Shown in pieces: positions 1 to 9,291 of a DNA stretch of 64,000 nt. The notes under the pieces are model-generated. The model did not search any database. It saw only the letters and a list, made by a program, of their open reading frames with translations, and had not been told where the DNA came from. Each line of letters begins with the position of its first letter. Positions within the stretch are counted from its first letter, which is position 1. The stretch is taken from assembly GCF_003248515.1 (NCBI RefSeq), contig NZ_QFOB01000003.1:1-64000 (forward strand), written 5' to 3'. The position numbers and the translations under genes are program-made. The stretch is from Sphingomonas sp. GTDB lineage: Bacteria > Pseudomonadota > Alphaproteobacteria > Sphingomonadales > Sphingomonadaceae.

Positions 1-261
1 CGTCAGTATCTTGTGCGGATACGCCTGGTGACCAACATCCCAGATCAAACGATCCCGCGGCGTCTCAAACACATAGTGCAGCGCTACCGTCAGCTCCACT
101 ACACCAAGACCGGACCCGAGGTGGCCTCCGGTAACGGAAACGGCCGAGATCATTTCCTCGCGCAGCGCATCCGCCACGCCCTGAAGATCCGATTGCTTGA
201 GGCGCCTCAGATCGGCCGGTGCATCGATGCCGTCCAGCAGCGCACTATCACGATTCGTCAT
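1..261 (-). CDS. dxs: 1-deoxy-D-xylulose-5-phosphate synthase, N-terminal part (runs off window)
   Basis: DXS condenses pyruvate and glyceraldehyde-3-phosphate with thiamine diphosphate, the first step of the MEP isoprenoid pathway in the cytoplasm. Only the first 87 codons are visible. They carry the conserved GGHLGSGLG segment followed by WDVGHQAYPHKIL, the N-terminal signature of the family. The start is the ATG at 261 on the minus strand, giving an N-terminus of ordinary alphaproteobacterial DXS length; its Shine-Dalgarno is weak. It is divergent from the ECF sigma gene across about 216 bp. The rest of the protein lies left of base 1, so intactness cannot be judged. Confidence 0.9.
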   Translation of the reverse strand, partial: MTNRDSALLDGIDAPADLRRLKQSDLQGVADALREEMISAVSVTGGHLGSGLGVVELTVALHYVFETPRDRLIWDVGHQAYPHKILT

Positions 262-477
262 CGGTCAATCCACTCGGCCCGGATACGGGGCCGCGTCAAC
301 CATCAATCCGGCCTGTCATCCTTTGTGCCACCATTCGGCCCGGAGCGGCGCCGCGTGCCCGCCCTTTGCGCGGGCAAAGGTGGTTAACGCATCGAAAACA
401 CGGTCGGATCGTCTTGCCGCCGCCCCGCGCTTGCGTCATCCTCGCCCCAGCAGGCTTGGCCGGGGGGCCCAACAAGC

Positions 478-1011
478 GTGGCGTCGGACTGTTCGAGAGA
501 GGATCGCACCGCTTTCGCCACCGGCGGCGAGGAAACGGTCGCGGGTTGCTACGAAGAGATGCGCCGCATCGCGCGCCGCCTGCTCGCCTCCGAGAGCGAC
601 CGCCGCCTGTTTCAGCCCACCGAACTGGCGCACGAGGCCGCGATCCGTCTGCTGATGCTGGAGCCCGATCGCTTCCAGACCCGCGCCCACATGCTGGCCA
701 CCGCCGCCCGCATCACCCGCCGCGCCCTGCTGGACGAGGTGCGCAGCCGCCGCGCGGCGAAGCGCACGCCCGTGCTGCTCACCATCTGGCCCGAGCGCGA
801 GCAGCCCGCCCGGCTGGACGAACTGGACAGCGCGCTGGAGGAACTGGCGGCGATGTCGCCCGACCATGCGCGCATCATCGAACTGCGTTTCTCGCTGGGG
901 ATGGACGTGGAGGAGGTGGCCGCCTCCGAACAGATTTCCCCGCGCACCGTGAAGCGGCGCTGGGCGGCGGCGCGCGCCTGGCTACAAACGCGGATCGAAA
1001 GCGGTGAGTGA
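478..1011 (+). CDS. ECF-type RNA polymerase sigma factor (Ser/Thr-kinase-associated class)
   Basis: A 177-aa sigma-70 family factor with region 2 (YEEMRRIARRLL, then the FQPTELAHEA segment) and region 4 ending in a helix-turn-helix (EVAASEQISPRTVKRRW). The FQPTELAHEA pattern resembles the ECF class that is genetically linked to Ser/Thr kinases. Consistent with that, its stop overlaps by 8 nt the GTG start of the kinase downstream. The start is GTG 478, with a G-rich stretch just upstream. No anti-sigma factor is seen, so the kinase is the likely control partner; this is inference from family and context. Promoter targets cannot be read from sequence. Confidence 0.88.
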   Translation: MASDCSREDRTAFATGGEETVAGCYEEMRRIARRLLASESDRRLFQPTELAHEAAIRLLMLEPDRFQTRAHMLATAARITRRALLDEVRSRRAAKRTPVLLTIWPEREQPARLDELDSALEELAAMSPDHARIIELRFSLGMDVEEVAASEQISPRTVKRRWAAARAWLQTRIESGE

Positions 1012-3343
1012 AGCCCAGGCCAGCGATGCCGGCATCCAGCTGCGCGCCTTGCTGCTGTTCGAACGATTGTTCGAGGAGCCCGCCGCGCGCGAACGGCTGC
1101 TGAGCCGGGAGCCACCGGCTGTGCGCGATGCCGTGCTCACGCTGGAGGCCGCGTCCTCGCGCTCGCGCTCTTCCTTTCCCACCGTCGATGGCGAGCAGCC
1201 CGCGCGCACGCTGATGGCCATTCCCCGCAGCGTGGGCGACTATCGGCTGGGCGAGCTGATCGGCGAGGGCGGCATGGCACTCGTCTTCGCGGCCGATCGC
1301 GGCGATGGCCTGTTCGAGCATCGCGTGGCGGTGAAGCTGATCCACCCCGATTGCTTCACGCCCTCCGCCCTCACGCGCTTCGCGGAAGAGCGGCGCATCC
1401 TCGCGCGGATCGAGCATCCGGGCGTCGCGCGGCTGATCGACGGCGGAATCGCAGAGGGCTGGCCCTATATCCTGATGGAGCGGGTGGATGGCCTGCCCAT
1501 CACCCGCTTCGCACAGGATCATGGGCTTTCCCCGCAGGATCGTGTGCGGCTGATCGTGGAGGTCTGTGCCGCCGTTTCCGCCGCCCACGGCGCGCTGATC
1601 GCGCATGGCGACATCAAGCCGGATAATGTGCTGGTCGAACAAAGCGGGCGCGTGCGGCTGCTCGATTTCGGCGTGGCGCGCCTGATCGAGGGCGATGGCG
1701 CGGGACAGAGCAGCCCGCTCACGCCCGCCTTCGCCAGCCCCGAGCGGCGCGCCGGCGGACTGCCCTCCGTCTCCGACGATCTCTATGCGCTCGGTCTGCT
1801 GCTGGCGGCCACGCTCGGCTCCGCCCCCTATCCCGCCGATCTCGCCGCGATCATCGCTCGGGCGGCCGCGCCGGATATCACCGCGCGCTATTCCGGCGCC
1901 GATGCGCTGCGCGCCGATCTGCTCCGCTGGCTGGAGCGTCGCCCGGTCGAGGCGCGGCGACACCGGCCCGCTTATGTGACGAGGCTGTTCGTCGCGCGGA
2001 ACCGCCGCACCCTGGCAATCCTCGCGATGGCGCTGCTGCTCGTGGCGGGCGCGGGCGCGCTGGCCTATCGCGGCTGGAGCGAGGCGCGGATGCGATCCGA
2101 GCAGGCCGATGCCAATGCCGCCGGGCTGCGCCGCCTTTCCCGATATCTGCTGGGTGATCTCTACGATCGTCTCGCCGCACAGCCCGGCACGGCGCAGCGC
2201 CGTGCGGAGATCGCCGCCCAGGCCGCCGCCTATCTTTCCGATCTCCACGTCTCGCCCGATGCCGATCCCGGCCTGCGGCTGGAGACGGCGCGCGCCTATC
2301 GCCGGCTCGCCGCGGTACAGGGCCTGCCGAGCGTGACCAACCTCGGCCTGCCCGGTGCGGCGCGCGCCTCGATCGCGAGCGCGCAGCACCTGCTGGCGGG
2401 CGCCGGCGACGATCGGCGCGCGGAAATGCTCTCCGAGCGCGGCTGGCTGGCGATCGATCGCTGGGCGCTGGACGGCGAAGGGCGAGCGTCGATCGCGCTG
2501 ACGCACGAAGCCCGGCAGGATTTCTCGGCCGCACGGGCGATCGATCCGCGCGACGATGCAAGCCGGCTGGGCCTGATCGCCGCCGCCGCCAACGAAGCCT
2601 ATGATCTGATCTGGACGCTCGATCGCCCGGCCGAGGCGCGCCGCATGCTGGAAGCTTCGCTCGGCGCGGTGCGCGACCATACATGGCCTGCCCCGCTCGC
2701 GCGGCAGGCGGCCCTGCTGGAGATGCGGATGCTCGCGCGGCTGGGCGATGCCGAATATCAGGCGGGCCGGGTCGCGGAATCGCTGGACCATTTCGTCGCG
2801 GCCGATCGCCGGCTGGATGCCGCGATCGCGCTTTACGGCACGACGCCCCAGTTCGTGATCCTCAAGGGCGAATATGCGTTCGACATCGCCGGCACGCTGG
2901 AGGAGTTTCCGACGCGGCTGGAGGAGGCGATCGGCGTGGCGGATCGCGGCATCGCGGCGCTGCGGGCGCTGCTCGCGCAGGGCACGGATGCGGCCGCCGA
3001 GAAGAAGCTGCTCGTGCTGCTCGCCGAAAAGGCCGTGCTGCTGCGCAGGCAGGGGCGGATCGTCGCCGCGATCACGCCCTCGGCCGCCAGCGTGGCGCTG
3101 CGCGAGGCGCGGCTGGCAGGCACGCCCGCCGATCCGCAGCGCATGCGCGATCTCGCCATCGGCCTCGCCCCCCATGCCGAATTGCTGGGCGAGGCGGGCC
3201 GCCATGCCGACGCCTGCGCGGCTGCGGAGCGCGCGGTCGCCATGTGGGCCAGGATCGACGCGGCCGGCCATCTCGGCGCGCTCGACAAAAGGAAGAATCA
3301 GCCGAACGCAAAGGCGCTGCAAGGGCGTTTCTGCCGGCCCTGA
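1004..3343 (+). CDS. Membrane-anchored Ser/Thr protein kinase with long C-terminal sensor/TPR-like region
   Basis: 779 aa. A Hanks-type kinase domain spans about residues 80-310: Gly loop GEGGMALVF (87-95), ATP lysine in VAVK (111), catalytic loop HGDIKPDN (201-208, with HGD instead of the usual HRD) and DFG at 221-223. One transmembrane helix lies at about 335-354. It is followed by roughly 420 mostly alpha-helical residues without a sharp motif, perhaps degenerate TPRs that would lie in the periplasm. The GTG start at 1004 overlaps the sigma factor, so the two form a translationally coupled signalling unit. HGD in the catalytic loop is a non-RD configuration, which often means no activation-loop phosphorylation control. 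Targets are unknown. Confidence 0.87.
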   Translation: MSEAQASDAGIQLRALLLFERLFEEPAARERLLSREPPAVRDAVLTLEAASSRSRSSFPTVDGEQPARTLMAIPRSVGDYRLGELIGEGGMALVFAADRGDGLFEHRVAVKLIHPDCFTPSALTRFAEERRILARIEHPGVARLIDGGIAEGWPYILMERVDGLPITRFAQDHGLSPQDRVRLIVEVCAAVSAAHGALIAHGDIKPDNVLVEQSGRVRLLDFGVARLIEGDGAGQSSPLTPAFASPERRAGGLPSVSDDLYALGLLLAATLGSAPYPADLAAIIARAAAPDITARYSGADALRADLLRWLERRPVEARRHRPAYVTRLFVARNRRTLAILAMALLLVAGAGALAYRGWSEARMRSEQADANAAGLRRLSRYLLGDLYDRLAAQPGTAQRRAEIAAQAAAYLSDLHVSPDADPGLRLETARAYRRLAAVQGLPSVTNLGLPGAARASIASAQHLLAGAGDDRRAEMLSERGWLAIDRWALDGEGRASIALTHEARQDFSAARAIDPRDDASRLGLIAAAANEAYDLIWTLDRPAEARRMLEASLGAVRDHTWPAPLARQAALLEMRMLARLGDAEYQAGRVAESLDHFVAADRRLDAAIALYGTTPQFVILKGEYAFDIAGTLEEFPTRLEEAIGVADRGIAALRALLAQGTDAAAEKKLLVLLAEKAVLLRRQGRIVAAITPSAASVALREARLAGTPADPQRMRDLAIGLAPHAELLGEAGRHADACAAAERAVAMWARIDAAGHLGALDKRKNQPNAKALQGRFCRP

Positions 3344-3493
3344 ACCGCTGCCGGAAGCGGCCACCCGGCCCCTCGCGCCATCCCGCTGAATTTTTTGTTA
3401 ACCCGCTGGCCCCGCCGGCCGCGCGATCGCGCATTCCTCCATGAAACCTAATGCCGGCCCTTTCCGGGGCGGCTTTGAACGAGGGGCAGGTTC

Positions 3494-4387
3494 ATGGTGA
3501 CGATCGGCTTATCTGCGTTACATTCTTCCCGCCGGCGGGGGCTCGGGCTGGCGATGGCGGGCGCGATCCTGCTCGGCAGCCCGGCGACGGCGACCAATCT
3601 CGCCTTCACCGATTTCGCGGATACCAGCGCGCTGGCGCTGAACGGCAGCACCGCCACCGCAACCGATGCGCAGGGCCGCACCGTGCTGCGGCTGACCCCC
3701 GCTCTCGAGGGGCAGGCCGGATCCGCCTACAGCCTGAACCCGATCCTGCTGACGGGCAGCTATGCGTTCAGCACGCGCTTTACCTTCAACATCAACGATC
3801 CGGGCGGCCTCGCGCCCGCCGATGGCTTCGTCTTCACGATCCAGCCCGTCTCCAATTCAGTCGGCACCGGCGGATCGGGCATCGGCATCGCCGGCATCGC
3901 CAAGAGCTTCGGCGTGGAATTCGATACCTTCCCCGCCTTCGGCAACGATCCCGCGACCGATCATGTCGCGGTGGATTTCGGTGAGGCGCTGGATATCAAT
4001 GGCGATCTCGCCTCGGTCGCCACGGCCGAGCTTGCCGCCGGCTATCTCTCCTCCGGCACCGATCTCACCGCCTGGATCGATTATGACGGCGCCACGCTGG
4101 AGGTGCGGCTGGGTGCGGCGGTGGAGCCTCGCCCGCTTTCGGCGCTGCTCTCCTACCAGCTGGATCTCGCCTCGGTGATCGGCGGCGATGCGGCCTATGT
4201 CGGCTTCACCTCCGCCACCGGCTCCGGCTACGAAAATCACGATATCGTGAGCTGGCAGTTCAACGACAGCTTCTCGCCCATCTCGGACGTGCCGGAGCCG
4301 GCCACCTGGGCCATGTTCATCGGCGGTTTCGGTCTGGTCGGCGGGGCGATGCGCCGCCGCCAGCGTGTGTCGGTAAGCGTCGCGTGA
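3494..4387 (+). CDS. Secreted L-type lectin-like protein with PEP-CTERM sorting tail
   Basis: 297 aa with an N-terminal signal sequence (LAMAGAILLGSPATA) and a C-terminal PEP-CTERM block: VPEPATWAMF about residue 266, a short hydrophobic helix, then MRRRQR. Between them is a beta-sandwich-like region with motifs usual in legume/L-type lectins (ADGFVFTIQ, FGVEFDTF, and HVAVDF further on). PEP-CTERM proteins are thought to be processed by an exosortase and delivered to the surface or matrix. A role in carbohydrate binding at the cell surface is inferred. No exosortase is in the window. A strong terminator follows directly. Confidence 0.85.
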   Translation: MVTIGLSALHSSRRRGLGLAMAGAILLGSPATATNLAFTDFADTSALALNGSTATATDAQGRTVLRLTPALEGQAGSAYSLNPILLTGSYAFSTRFTFNINDPGGLAPADGFVFTIQPVSNSVGTGGSGIGIAGIAKSFGVEFDTFPAFGNDPATDHVAVDFGEALDINGDLASVATAELAAGYLSSGTDLTAWIDYDGATLEVRLGAAVEPRPLSALLSYQLDLASVIGGDAAYVGFTSATGSGYENHDIVSWQFNDSFSPISDVPEPATWAMFIGGFGLVGGAMRRRQRVSVSVA

Positions 4388-4391
4388 GCTG

Positions 4392-4434
4392 CCCGCCCCC
4401 GCTCGACTCCACAGGAGCGGGGGCGGGACTTTTC
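4392..4434 (+). terminator. Rho-independent terminator after the PEP-CTERM gene
   Basis: A perfect 13-bp GC-rich stem (4392-4404 pairing with 4415-4427) and a 10-nt loop are followed by a short T run (ACTTTTCC). It lies 4 bp after the stop codon. Confidence 0.85.
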
Positions 4435-4657
4435 CTCCGCCCCCGATCCGCGACGAGACCGGGGCGGAAGATGCCGGACGAAGGCGATTCACGGCCACCG
4501 CCAGTCTGATGTCCGGATCGGCGCCACCGCCCGTCCCTTGGGTCCAGAGTCATACCGATCGCCGCCCGCTGGGGAGCCTTCGCCGCTGTCGCGCATTCGA
4601 GCAGTCAGGCGTAAGACGACGCAAGCGCATCAAGGGGCGGACGGGCGACCGAGATCC

Positions 4658-7138
4658 ATGGCAGACAATGGCCCGCACGATCGCGAAGCGGCGCGCCTAG
4701 AGGCGCTCGATCGCTACGATATTCTCGATACCCCGCGGGAAAACGCGCTGGACGAGGTGGCGCGGCTGGCGGCGGACATTTGCGGCGCGCCGATCGGCGT
4801 GGTGAACCTGATCGGAAAGGAGCGGCAATTCTTCAAGGCCGAGGTCGGGCTCGGAGTGCGCGAATCGCCGCTCGAAACGTCCTTCTGCGCGCAGGCGATC
4901 CTGGAGGAGGATTTCCTGCTGATCCCCGATGCCACGCGGGATCCCCGCTTCGCGGGCAACCCGCTTGTCACAGGCAAGCCCGGCTTTCGCTTCTACGCAG
5001 GGGCGCTGCTGAAAACGCACGATGGCCACGCGATCGGCACGCTCTGCGTGCTCGATATGGCCCCCAAGGATCTCACTGAACTGCAGCAGCGCACGCTGAA
5101 GGTGCTGGCCCGCCAGGTGATGGACCAGTTCGAGCTGCGCCTCGCGGCCCGCATGCGGGGCGAGCAGGATGATCGCTATCGCACGCTTTTCGAGGCGATG
5201 GACGAAGGCTTCTGCATCATCGAATTCCTCGATGGCCCTCATGGCCCGCTGAGCGACTATATCCATATCGAGGCGAACGCCGCCTACGCCGTCAATGCCG
5301 GTATCCCGAACGTCGTGGGCCAGAAGGTGCGGGAAATGGTTCCCGAAGAGGCCGGCGACTGGGTGGAGCGCTATGGCACGGTGCTCGCCACAGGCATCCC
5401 GATCCGCTTCGAGCGCGAGCTGGAAGCCACGGGCCGCTATCTCTCCCTTTCGGCCTTCCGCATCGAGCCGCCGAGCCGGCGCCAGGTGGCCGTGCTGTTT
5501 CAGGATATTACGGCGCGCCGCCGCGTCGAGCTGGAACTGGTGCGGCTCAACGAAACGCTGGAGGCCCGCGTCGCCGTCGCGCTGGCTGAACGCAAGGTTC
5601 TGGCCGATATCGTGGATGGGGCGGACGCACACGTTCATGTGCTCGCGCCGGATTATCGGTGGCTCGCGATCAACGGCGCGGCGGCGGCCGCCTTCGAGAC
5701 GTTTTGCGGAACCAGGCCCAAGGTCGGCGACAACATGCTGGATCTGCTCAAGGGCAAGACCGAGCAGATCGAGATGATCCGCGCGCTATGGGCGCGCACC
5801 TTCGCCGGCGAGGAATTCACGCAGATCATCGAAGTGTACGATCCCATTCTCGGCCCGCGACAGCTGGAAATACGCGCGAGCGTGCTGCGTGACGCGCGGG
5901 CAAGCCAGATCGGCGCCTACCATTTCTCCTATGACGTGACGGATCGGCTGCGCGAACAGGAAACCCTTCGCGAAACGGAGGAGGCGCTGCGTCAGGCGCA
6001 GAAGATGGAGGCTGTCGGCCAGCTCACAGGCGGCCTTGCCCATGATTTCAACAATCTTCTTGCCGGCATATCGGGCGCGTTCGAAATGATCGCGGCGCGG
6101 GTGGCGCAGGGGCGGATGGCCGATGCGGAACGCTATGTCTCGGCCGGCCAGGGCGCGGCGCGCCGCGCGGCGGCCCTTACCCACCGTCTTCTCGCTTTCT
6201 CACGCCGCCAGACGCTTTCGCCCAAGGCGATCGTCGTCAATCGGCTGATGGCCGAGTTGCTGGAACTGGTGCAGCGCTCGGTCGGTCCGTCGATCGAGGT
6301 GGAGACGATCGCGTCGGCCGGCCTGTGGCCCGCGCTGGTGGACGCCAACCAGCTGGAAAATGCGATCCTCAACCTTTGCATCAACGCGCGCGATGCGATG
6401 CCCACCGGTGGGCAGATCACGATCGAGACGGGCAACAAATGGCTCGACGAGCATGGCGCGCGCGAGCGCGGGCTGGATCCCGGCCAATATGTCACGATCT
6501 GCGTCAGCGATACCGGAACGGGCATCCCGAAAGAGGATCTCGGGCGCGTCTTCGATCCCTTCTTCACCACCAAGCCGATCGGCCAGGGCACGGGCCTGGG
6601 CCTGTCCATGGTCTATGGGTTCGCGCGCCAGTCGAACGGCCATGTGCGCATCTATTCGGAACTCGACCGGGGCACGATGGTCTGCATCTATCTGCCCCGT
6701 CATTTCGGCGAGGAAGATGCGATCCCGATCGAGGAGAAGCAGGATGCGGCCATCCCGGCGGACGCGGGCGAGACGGTGCTGGTCGTGGATGACGAGCCCA
6801 CGGTGCGCATGCTGATCGTCGATACGCTGGAAGAACTGGGCTATGCCTGTATCGAGGCGGGGGATGGCCCCGCCGGCCTGCGCATCCTTCAGGGATCCGA
6901 GCGGATCGATCTTTTGATTACGGACGTGGGTCTGCCCGGCGGCCTCAACGGGCGGCAGGTGGCGGATGCGGCGCGCGCGATCCGGCCGGATCTGAAGGTG
7001 CTCTTCATCACCGGCTATGCCGAAAATGCCGTGTTGAACCACGGCCATATCGAGCGCGGCATGGAAGTGCTCACCAAGCCCTTCCGCGTCGCCGACCTGT
7101 CCGGCCGCATCGAGCGGCTGTTGCGCCAGCGGGATTAG
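4658..7138 (+). CDS. Hybrid sensor histidine kinase (GAF-PAS-PAS-HisKA-HATPase-REC)
   Basis: 826 aa from ATG 4658. The order is GAF domain (about 15-160), two PAS-like regions (about 170-290 and 315-430), a HisKA dimerisation helix with phospho-acceptor H462 in GGLAHDFNNLL, HATPase with N box around 568-580, DTGTGIP (618-624) and GTGLGLS (644-650), then a receiver with VVDDEP, phospho-acceptor D756 (LLITDVGLPGG) and K807 (LTKPF). No membrane segment is seen, so it is a soluble sensor. The start was chosen because the family usually begins shortly before the DREAARLEAL-type helix of the GAF domain; the reading frame stays open 120 bp further upstream. No response regulator is adjacent, so output probably passes by phosphotransfer. 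The signal sensed is unknown. Confidence 0.9.
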   Translation: MADNGPHDREAARLEALDRYDILDTPRENALDEVARLAADICGAPIGVVNLIGKERQFFKAEVGLGVRESPLETSFCAQAILEEDFLLIPDATRDPRFAGNPLVTGKPGFRFYAGALLKTHDGHAIGTLCVLDMAPKDLTELQQRTLKVLARQVMDQFELRLAARMRGEQDDRYRTLFEAMDEGFCIIEFLDGPHGPLSDYIHIEANAAYAVNAGIPNVVGQKVREMVPEEAGDWVERYGTVLATGIPIRFERELEATGRYLSLSAFRIEPPSRRQVAVLFQDITARRRVELELVRLNETLEARVAVALAERKVLADIVDGADAHVHVLAPDYRWLAINGAAAAAFETFCGTRPKVGDNMLDLLKGKTEQIEMIRALWARTFAGEEFTQIIEVYDPILGPRQLEIRASVLRDARASQIGAYHFSYDVTDRLREQETLRETEEALRQAQKMEAVGQLTGGLAHDFNNLLAGISGAFEMIAARVAQGRMADAERYVSAGQGAARRAAALTHRLLAFSRRQTLSPKAIVVNRLMAELLELVQRSVGPSIEVETIASAGLWPALVDANQLENAILNLCINARDAMPTGGQITIETGNKWLDEHGARERGLDPGQYVTICVSDTGTGIPKEDLGRVFDPFFTTKPIGQGTGLGLSMVYGFARQSNGHVRIYSELDRGTMVCIYLPRHFGEEDAIPIEEKQDAAIPADAGETVLVVDDEPTVRMLIVDTLEELGYACIEAGDGPAGLRILQGSERIDLLITDVGLPGGLNGRQVADAARAIRPDLKVLFITGYAENAVLNHGHIERGMEVLTKPFRVADLSGRIERLLRQRD

Positions 7139-7196
7139 ATGCTCGATCCGCTCGCGCCGATGCGGCCGGCGCGGGGCGGAAACCGGCGGCCGCCCG

Positions 7197-7637
7197 TCAC
7201 ATCGCCGCGCGCAGCCATGCGCACAGCGCCTGCACCTGATTGGCATCCGGCCTTTTCGCGCTGGCCAGATCGGGCTGTTTCGGCCAGCCCGCATCGGCCA
7301 CCGTCAGCCCCGCCTCGCTCCGCTCGCCCGCATAGCGCGGCAGGATGTGGAAATGGACGTGTGGATCGACCATCATCAGCATCAGATAGTTGATCTTCGC
7401 AGGCGCCACGGTGGCGCGCAGCGCGGCCTCGATCCGGCCCACCATCCGTCCGAAATCGGCGAAGGCGGCGGGTGGCAGATCGCCAAAGGCGGTGAAGGTT
7501 CCCTTGGCGGCAAGGATCATGCTGCCCAGCGTCGGCTGATCCGGCCGTAGCAGCAGCACCCAGGCGTCGGTTTCCGCGATCAGGGTGGCGGGATGGCCGA
7601 ATCGGCGGATCGTTTCGTTCGGGCCATCGGCATCCAT
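7197..7637 (-). CDS. HIT family nucleotide hydrolase/transferase-like protein
   Basis: 146 aa with the histidine triad HVHFHILP (H93, H95, H97), the catalytic signature of HIT proteins (Ap4A hydrolase, FHIT, GalT relatives) that act on nucleoside phosphoryl substrates. It also has the conserved LLRPDQPTLGSMILAAK segment of the sphingomonad subgroup. The start at 7637 is placed just before the GPNETIRRFGHPATL region, where homologues begin; the frame remains open upstream but that part lies antisense to the next gene. It is convergent with the hybrid kinase gene. The substrate cannot be named from sequence. Confidence 0.85.
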   Translation of the reverse strand: MDADGPNETIRRFGHPATLIAETDAWVLLLRPDQPTLGSMILAAKGTFTAFGDLPPAAFADFGRMVGRIEAALRATVAPAKINYLMLMMVDPHVHFHILPRYAGERSEAGLTVADAGWPKQPDLASAKRPDANQVQALCAWLRAAM

Positions 7638-7983
7638 CCCGGCCTTCTGCCTTGCACGGCCCGCCACGCCAACCCATCTCGCCGGTATCGCGGGCCATCG
7701 CGGCGGCCGGCACCGAAATCCGATGTTTCCGGCTTGTTCAAATCGGGCGACAAGATGCGACAACTCCATTATGCCTCCGTTCATGGGCGCGATCGGCATC
7801 TCCCGACAGGAATCGCACCTCCGCCACATCGCGGCGGGGAAGAGCGACGCCCTTTTCCAGACGCACGGCCCCTCCGAGTGATCGAAGCGGGGGGGCGGGC
7901 AGCGTTGATTCTCTCCTTCCGGGACAGCGGAGCCTTGGGCTCGCGCGCCGCCCGGATCCATTCCCATCTCCAGGACGCCACGA
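7638..7983. other. Intergenic region without a supported gene
   Basis: This 346-bp spacer separates the divergent HIT and nucleotidyltransferase genes. Open frames through it are antisense extensions of the flanking genes without start context or recognisable motifs. It must hold the two divergent promoters, but no convincing consensus boxes were found. Confidence 0.5.
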
Positions 7984-8760
7984 ATGTCTCTCACGCCTGA
8001 GCGGACGCGCGCGATCATCCTCGCGGCGGGCCGTGGCTCCCGCCTCGGCGATCTCACCAGGGATCGGCCGAAATGCCTGCTGGAGTTTGGCGGCCGGCCG
8101 CTGATCGACTGGCAGCTGAGCGCGCTGGCGGCCAATGGCGTGACGGACGTCGTGGTGATCGTCGGCTTCGGCGCCAAGCGCGTGGCCCATTATCTGGGCG
8201 AGCACTGGCCCTCGGTGAAGCTGCTGCACAATCCCTTCTACGATGTTTCCGACAATCTCGCCTCGCTGTGGCTCGCGCGTGAGCAGATGGCGGGCGACAT
8301 GATCGTGCTGAACGGGGATACGCTCGTGTCGCCCGAAATCGTCAGCCGCGCGCTTGCGGGGGCCAGCGCGCCGATCACGGTGACGATCGATCGCAAGCCG
8401 GCTTATGACGCGGACGATATGAAGGTGCGGCTGGATGGCACGCGCCTGCTCGCCATCGGCAAGACGCTGTCGCCCGATCATGCGAATGCCGAATCGATCG
8501 GCATGCTGCTGTTCCGCGATGGCGGCACCTTCCTGTTCCGCCAGGCGATCGAGGAGGCGATGTTCGATCCCGCCACGGTCCGCCGCTGGTTCCTGAGCAT
8601 CATCGACAGCCTCGCCGGCCGTGCCGAGATCCGTGCCTTCTCGATCGAGGGACTGGGCTGGGCCGAAGTGGATTTCCCGGCCGATATCGTGGCTGCCGAA
8701 CTGCTCGTCTCCGGCTGGCAGCGCGCCGCCGATCCCGCGATCAGCAGCCTCACCGCCTGA
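7984..8760 (+). CDS. NTP-transferase family sugar/phosphocholine nucleotidyltransferase
   Basis: 258 aa. The N-terminal AILAAGRGSRLGDLT followed by RPKCLL is the nucleotide-binding signature of the GT-A-like nucleotidyltransferase superfamily (RfbA/GlmU/LicC). VLNGDTLVS supplies the metal-binding Asp and DNLASLWLAREQM is typical of the LicC-like branch. Such enzymes couple NTP with a sugar-1-phosphate or phosphocholine, feeding glycan or lipid headgroup modification. There is no adjacent kinase or glycosyltransferase, so the substrate stays open. The start is ATG 7984. Confidence 0.82.
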   Translation: MSLTPERTRAIILAAGRGSRLGDLTRDRPKCLLEFGGRPLIDWQLSALAANGVTDVVVIVGFGAKRVAHYLGEHWPSVKLLHNPFYDVSDNLASLWLAREQMAGDMIVLNGDTLVSPEIVSRALAGASAPITVTIDRKPAYDADDMKVRLDGTRLLAIGKTLSPDHANAESIGMLLFRDGGTFLFRQAIEEAMFDPATVRRWFLSIIDSLAGRAEIRAFSIEGLGWAEVDFPADIVAAELLVSGWQRAADPAISSLTA

Positions 8761-8835
8761 TCCGGCGGACAATCGCCGCACACCGGCGCTGACCGCGCTT
8801 GTGATCGTCGTGCGCCTTCCATATGCGCTGGGCAA

Positions 8836-9291
8836 ATGACCGACGCCGCATTGCCTTTCGATCCCGTCGAGCTGCTGGCCAGGGGGCGGTCCGGACACCT
8901 GGTGGCGCTGGGTGCCGAATATGTCGGCCATGGCGAGGACTGGTGCGAACTGGCGCTCCCTTATGATCGCCGGCTGATCTCCGATCTGGCGACGGGCACG
9001 CTCGCCTCCGGCCCGATCGTGTCGCTGATGGATTCGGCCGCCGGAATGGCCGTGTGGCTGAAGCGCGGGCAGTTGCAGCCGGTGGTGACGCTGGATCTGC
9101 GCGTCGATTATCTCCGCCCCGCGCGGCCGGGCCGCCGTGTGATCGGCCGCTGCCACTGCTACAGGCTCACCCGGCGCGTGGGCTTCGTGGAAGGCGCAGC
9201 ACATGATGGCGACGGCGAGGACCCGATCGCGCGTGTGGCCGGCAGCTTCCTGCTCGTCACCGATCCCGCATCGGCGGAGCGCCGCGCATGA
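8836..9291 (+). CDS. PaaI-type hotdog-fold thioesterase (first of a pair)
   Basis: 151 aa. The hotdog fold is recognised from the central helix segment LASGPIVSLMDSAAGMAV and the strand VTLDLRVDYLRPARPG, which matches PaaI/YiaI acyl-CoA thioesterases. Its stop overlaps the ATG of the next hotdog gene by 4 nt (ATGA), so the two proteins are translated together and may form a heteromeric enzyme or act on related acyl-CoAs. The substrate is unknown. Confidence 0.85.
   Translation: MTDAALPFDPVELLARGRSGHLVALGAEYVGHGEDWCELALPYDRRLISDLATGTLASGPIVSLMDSAAGMAVWLKRGQLQPVVTLDLRVDYLRPARPGRRVIGRCHCYRLTRRVGFVEGAAHDGDGEDPIARVAGSFLLVTDPASAERRA

Noticed and set aside
875..3364. 829-aa open frame antisense to the Ser/Thr kinase
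   Set aside because: Arg/Gly/Ala-rich shadow typical of high-GC genes; no start context or motif, and the sense frame has clear kinase motifs.
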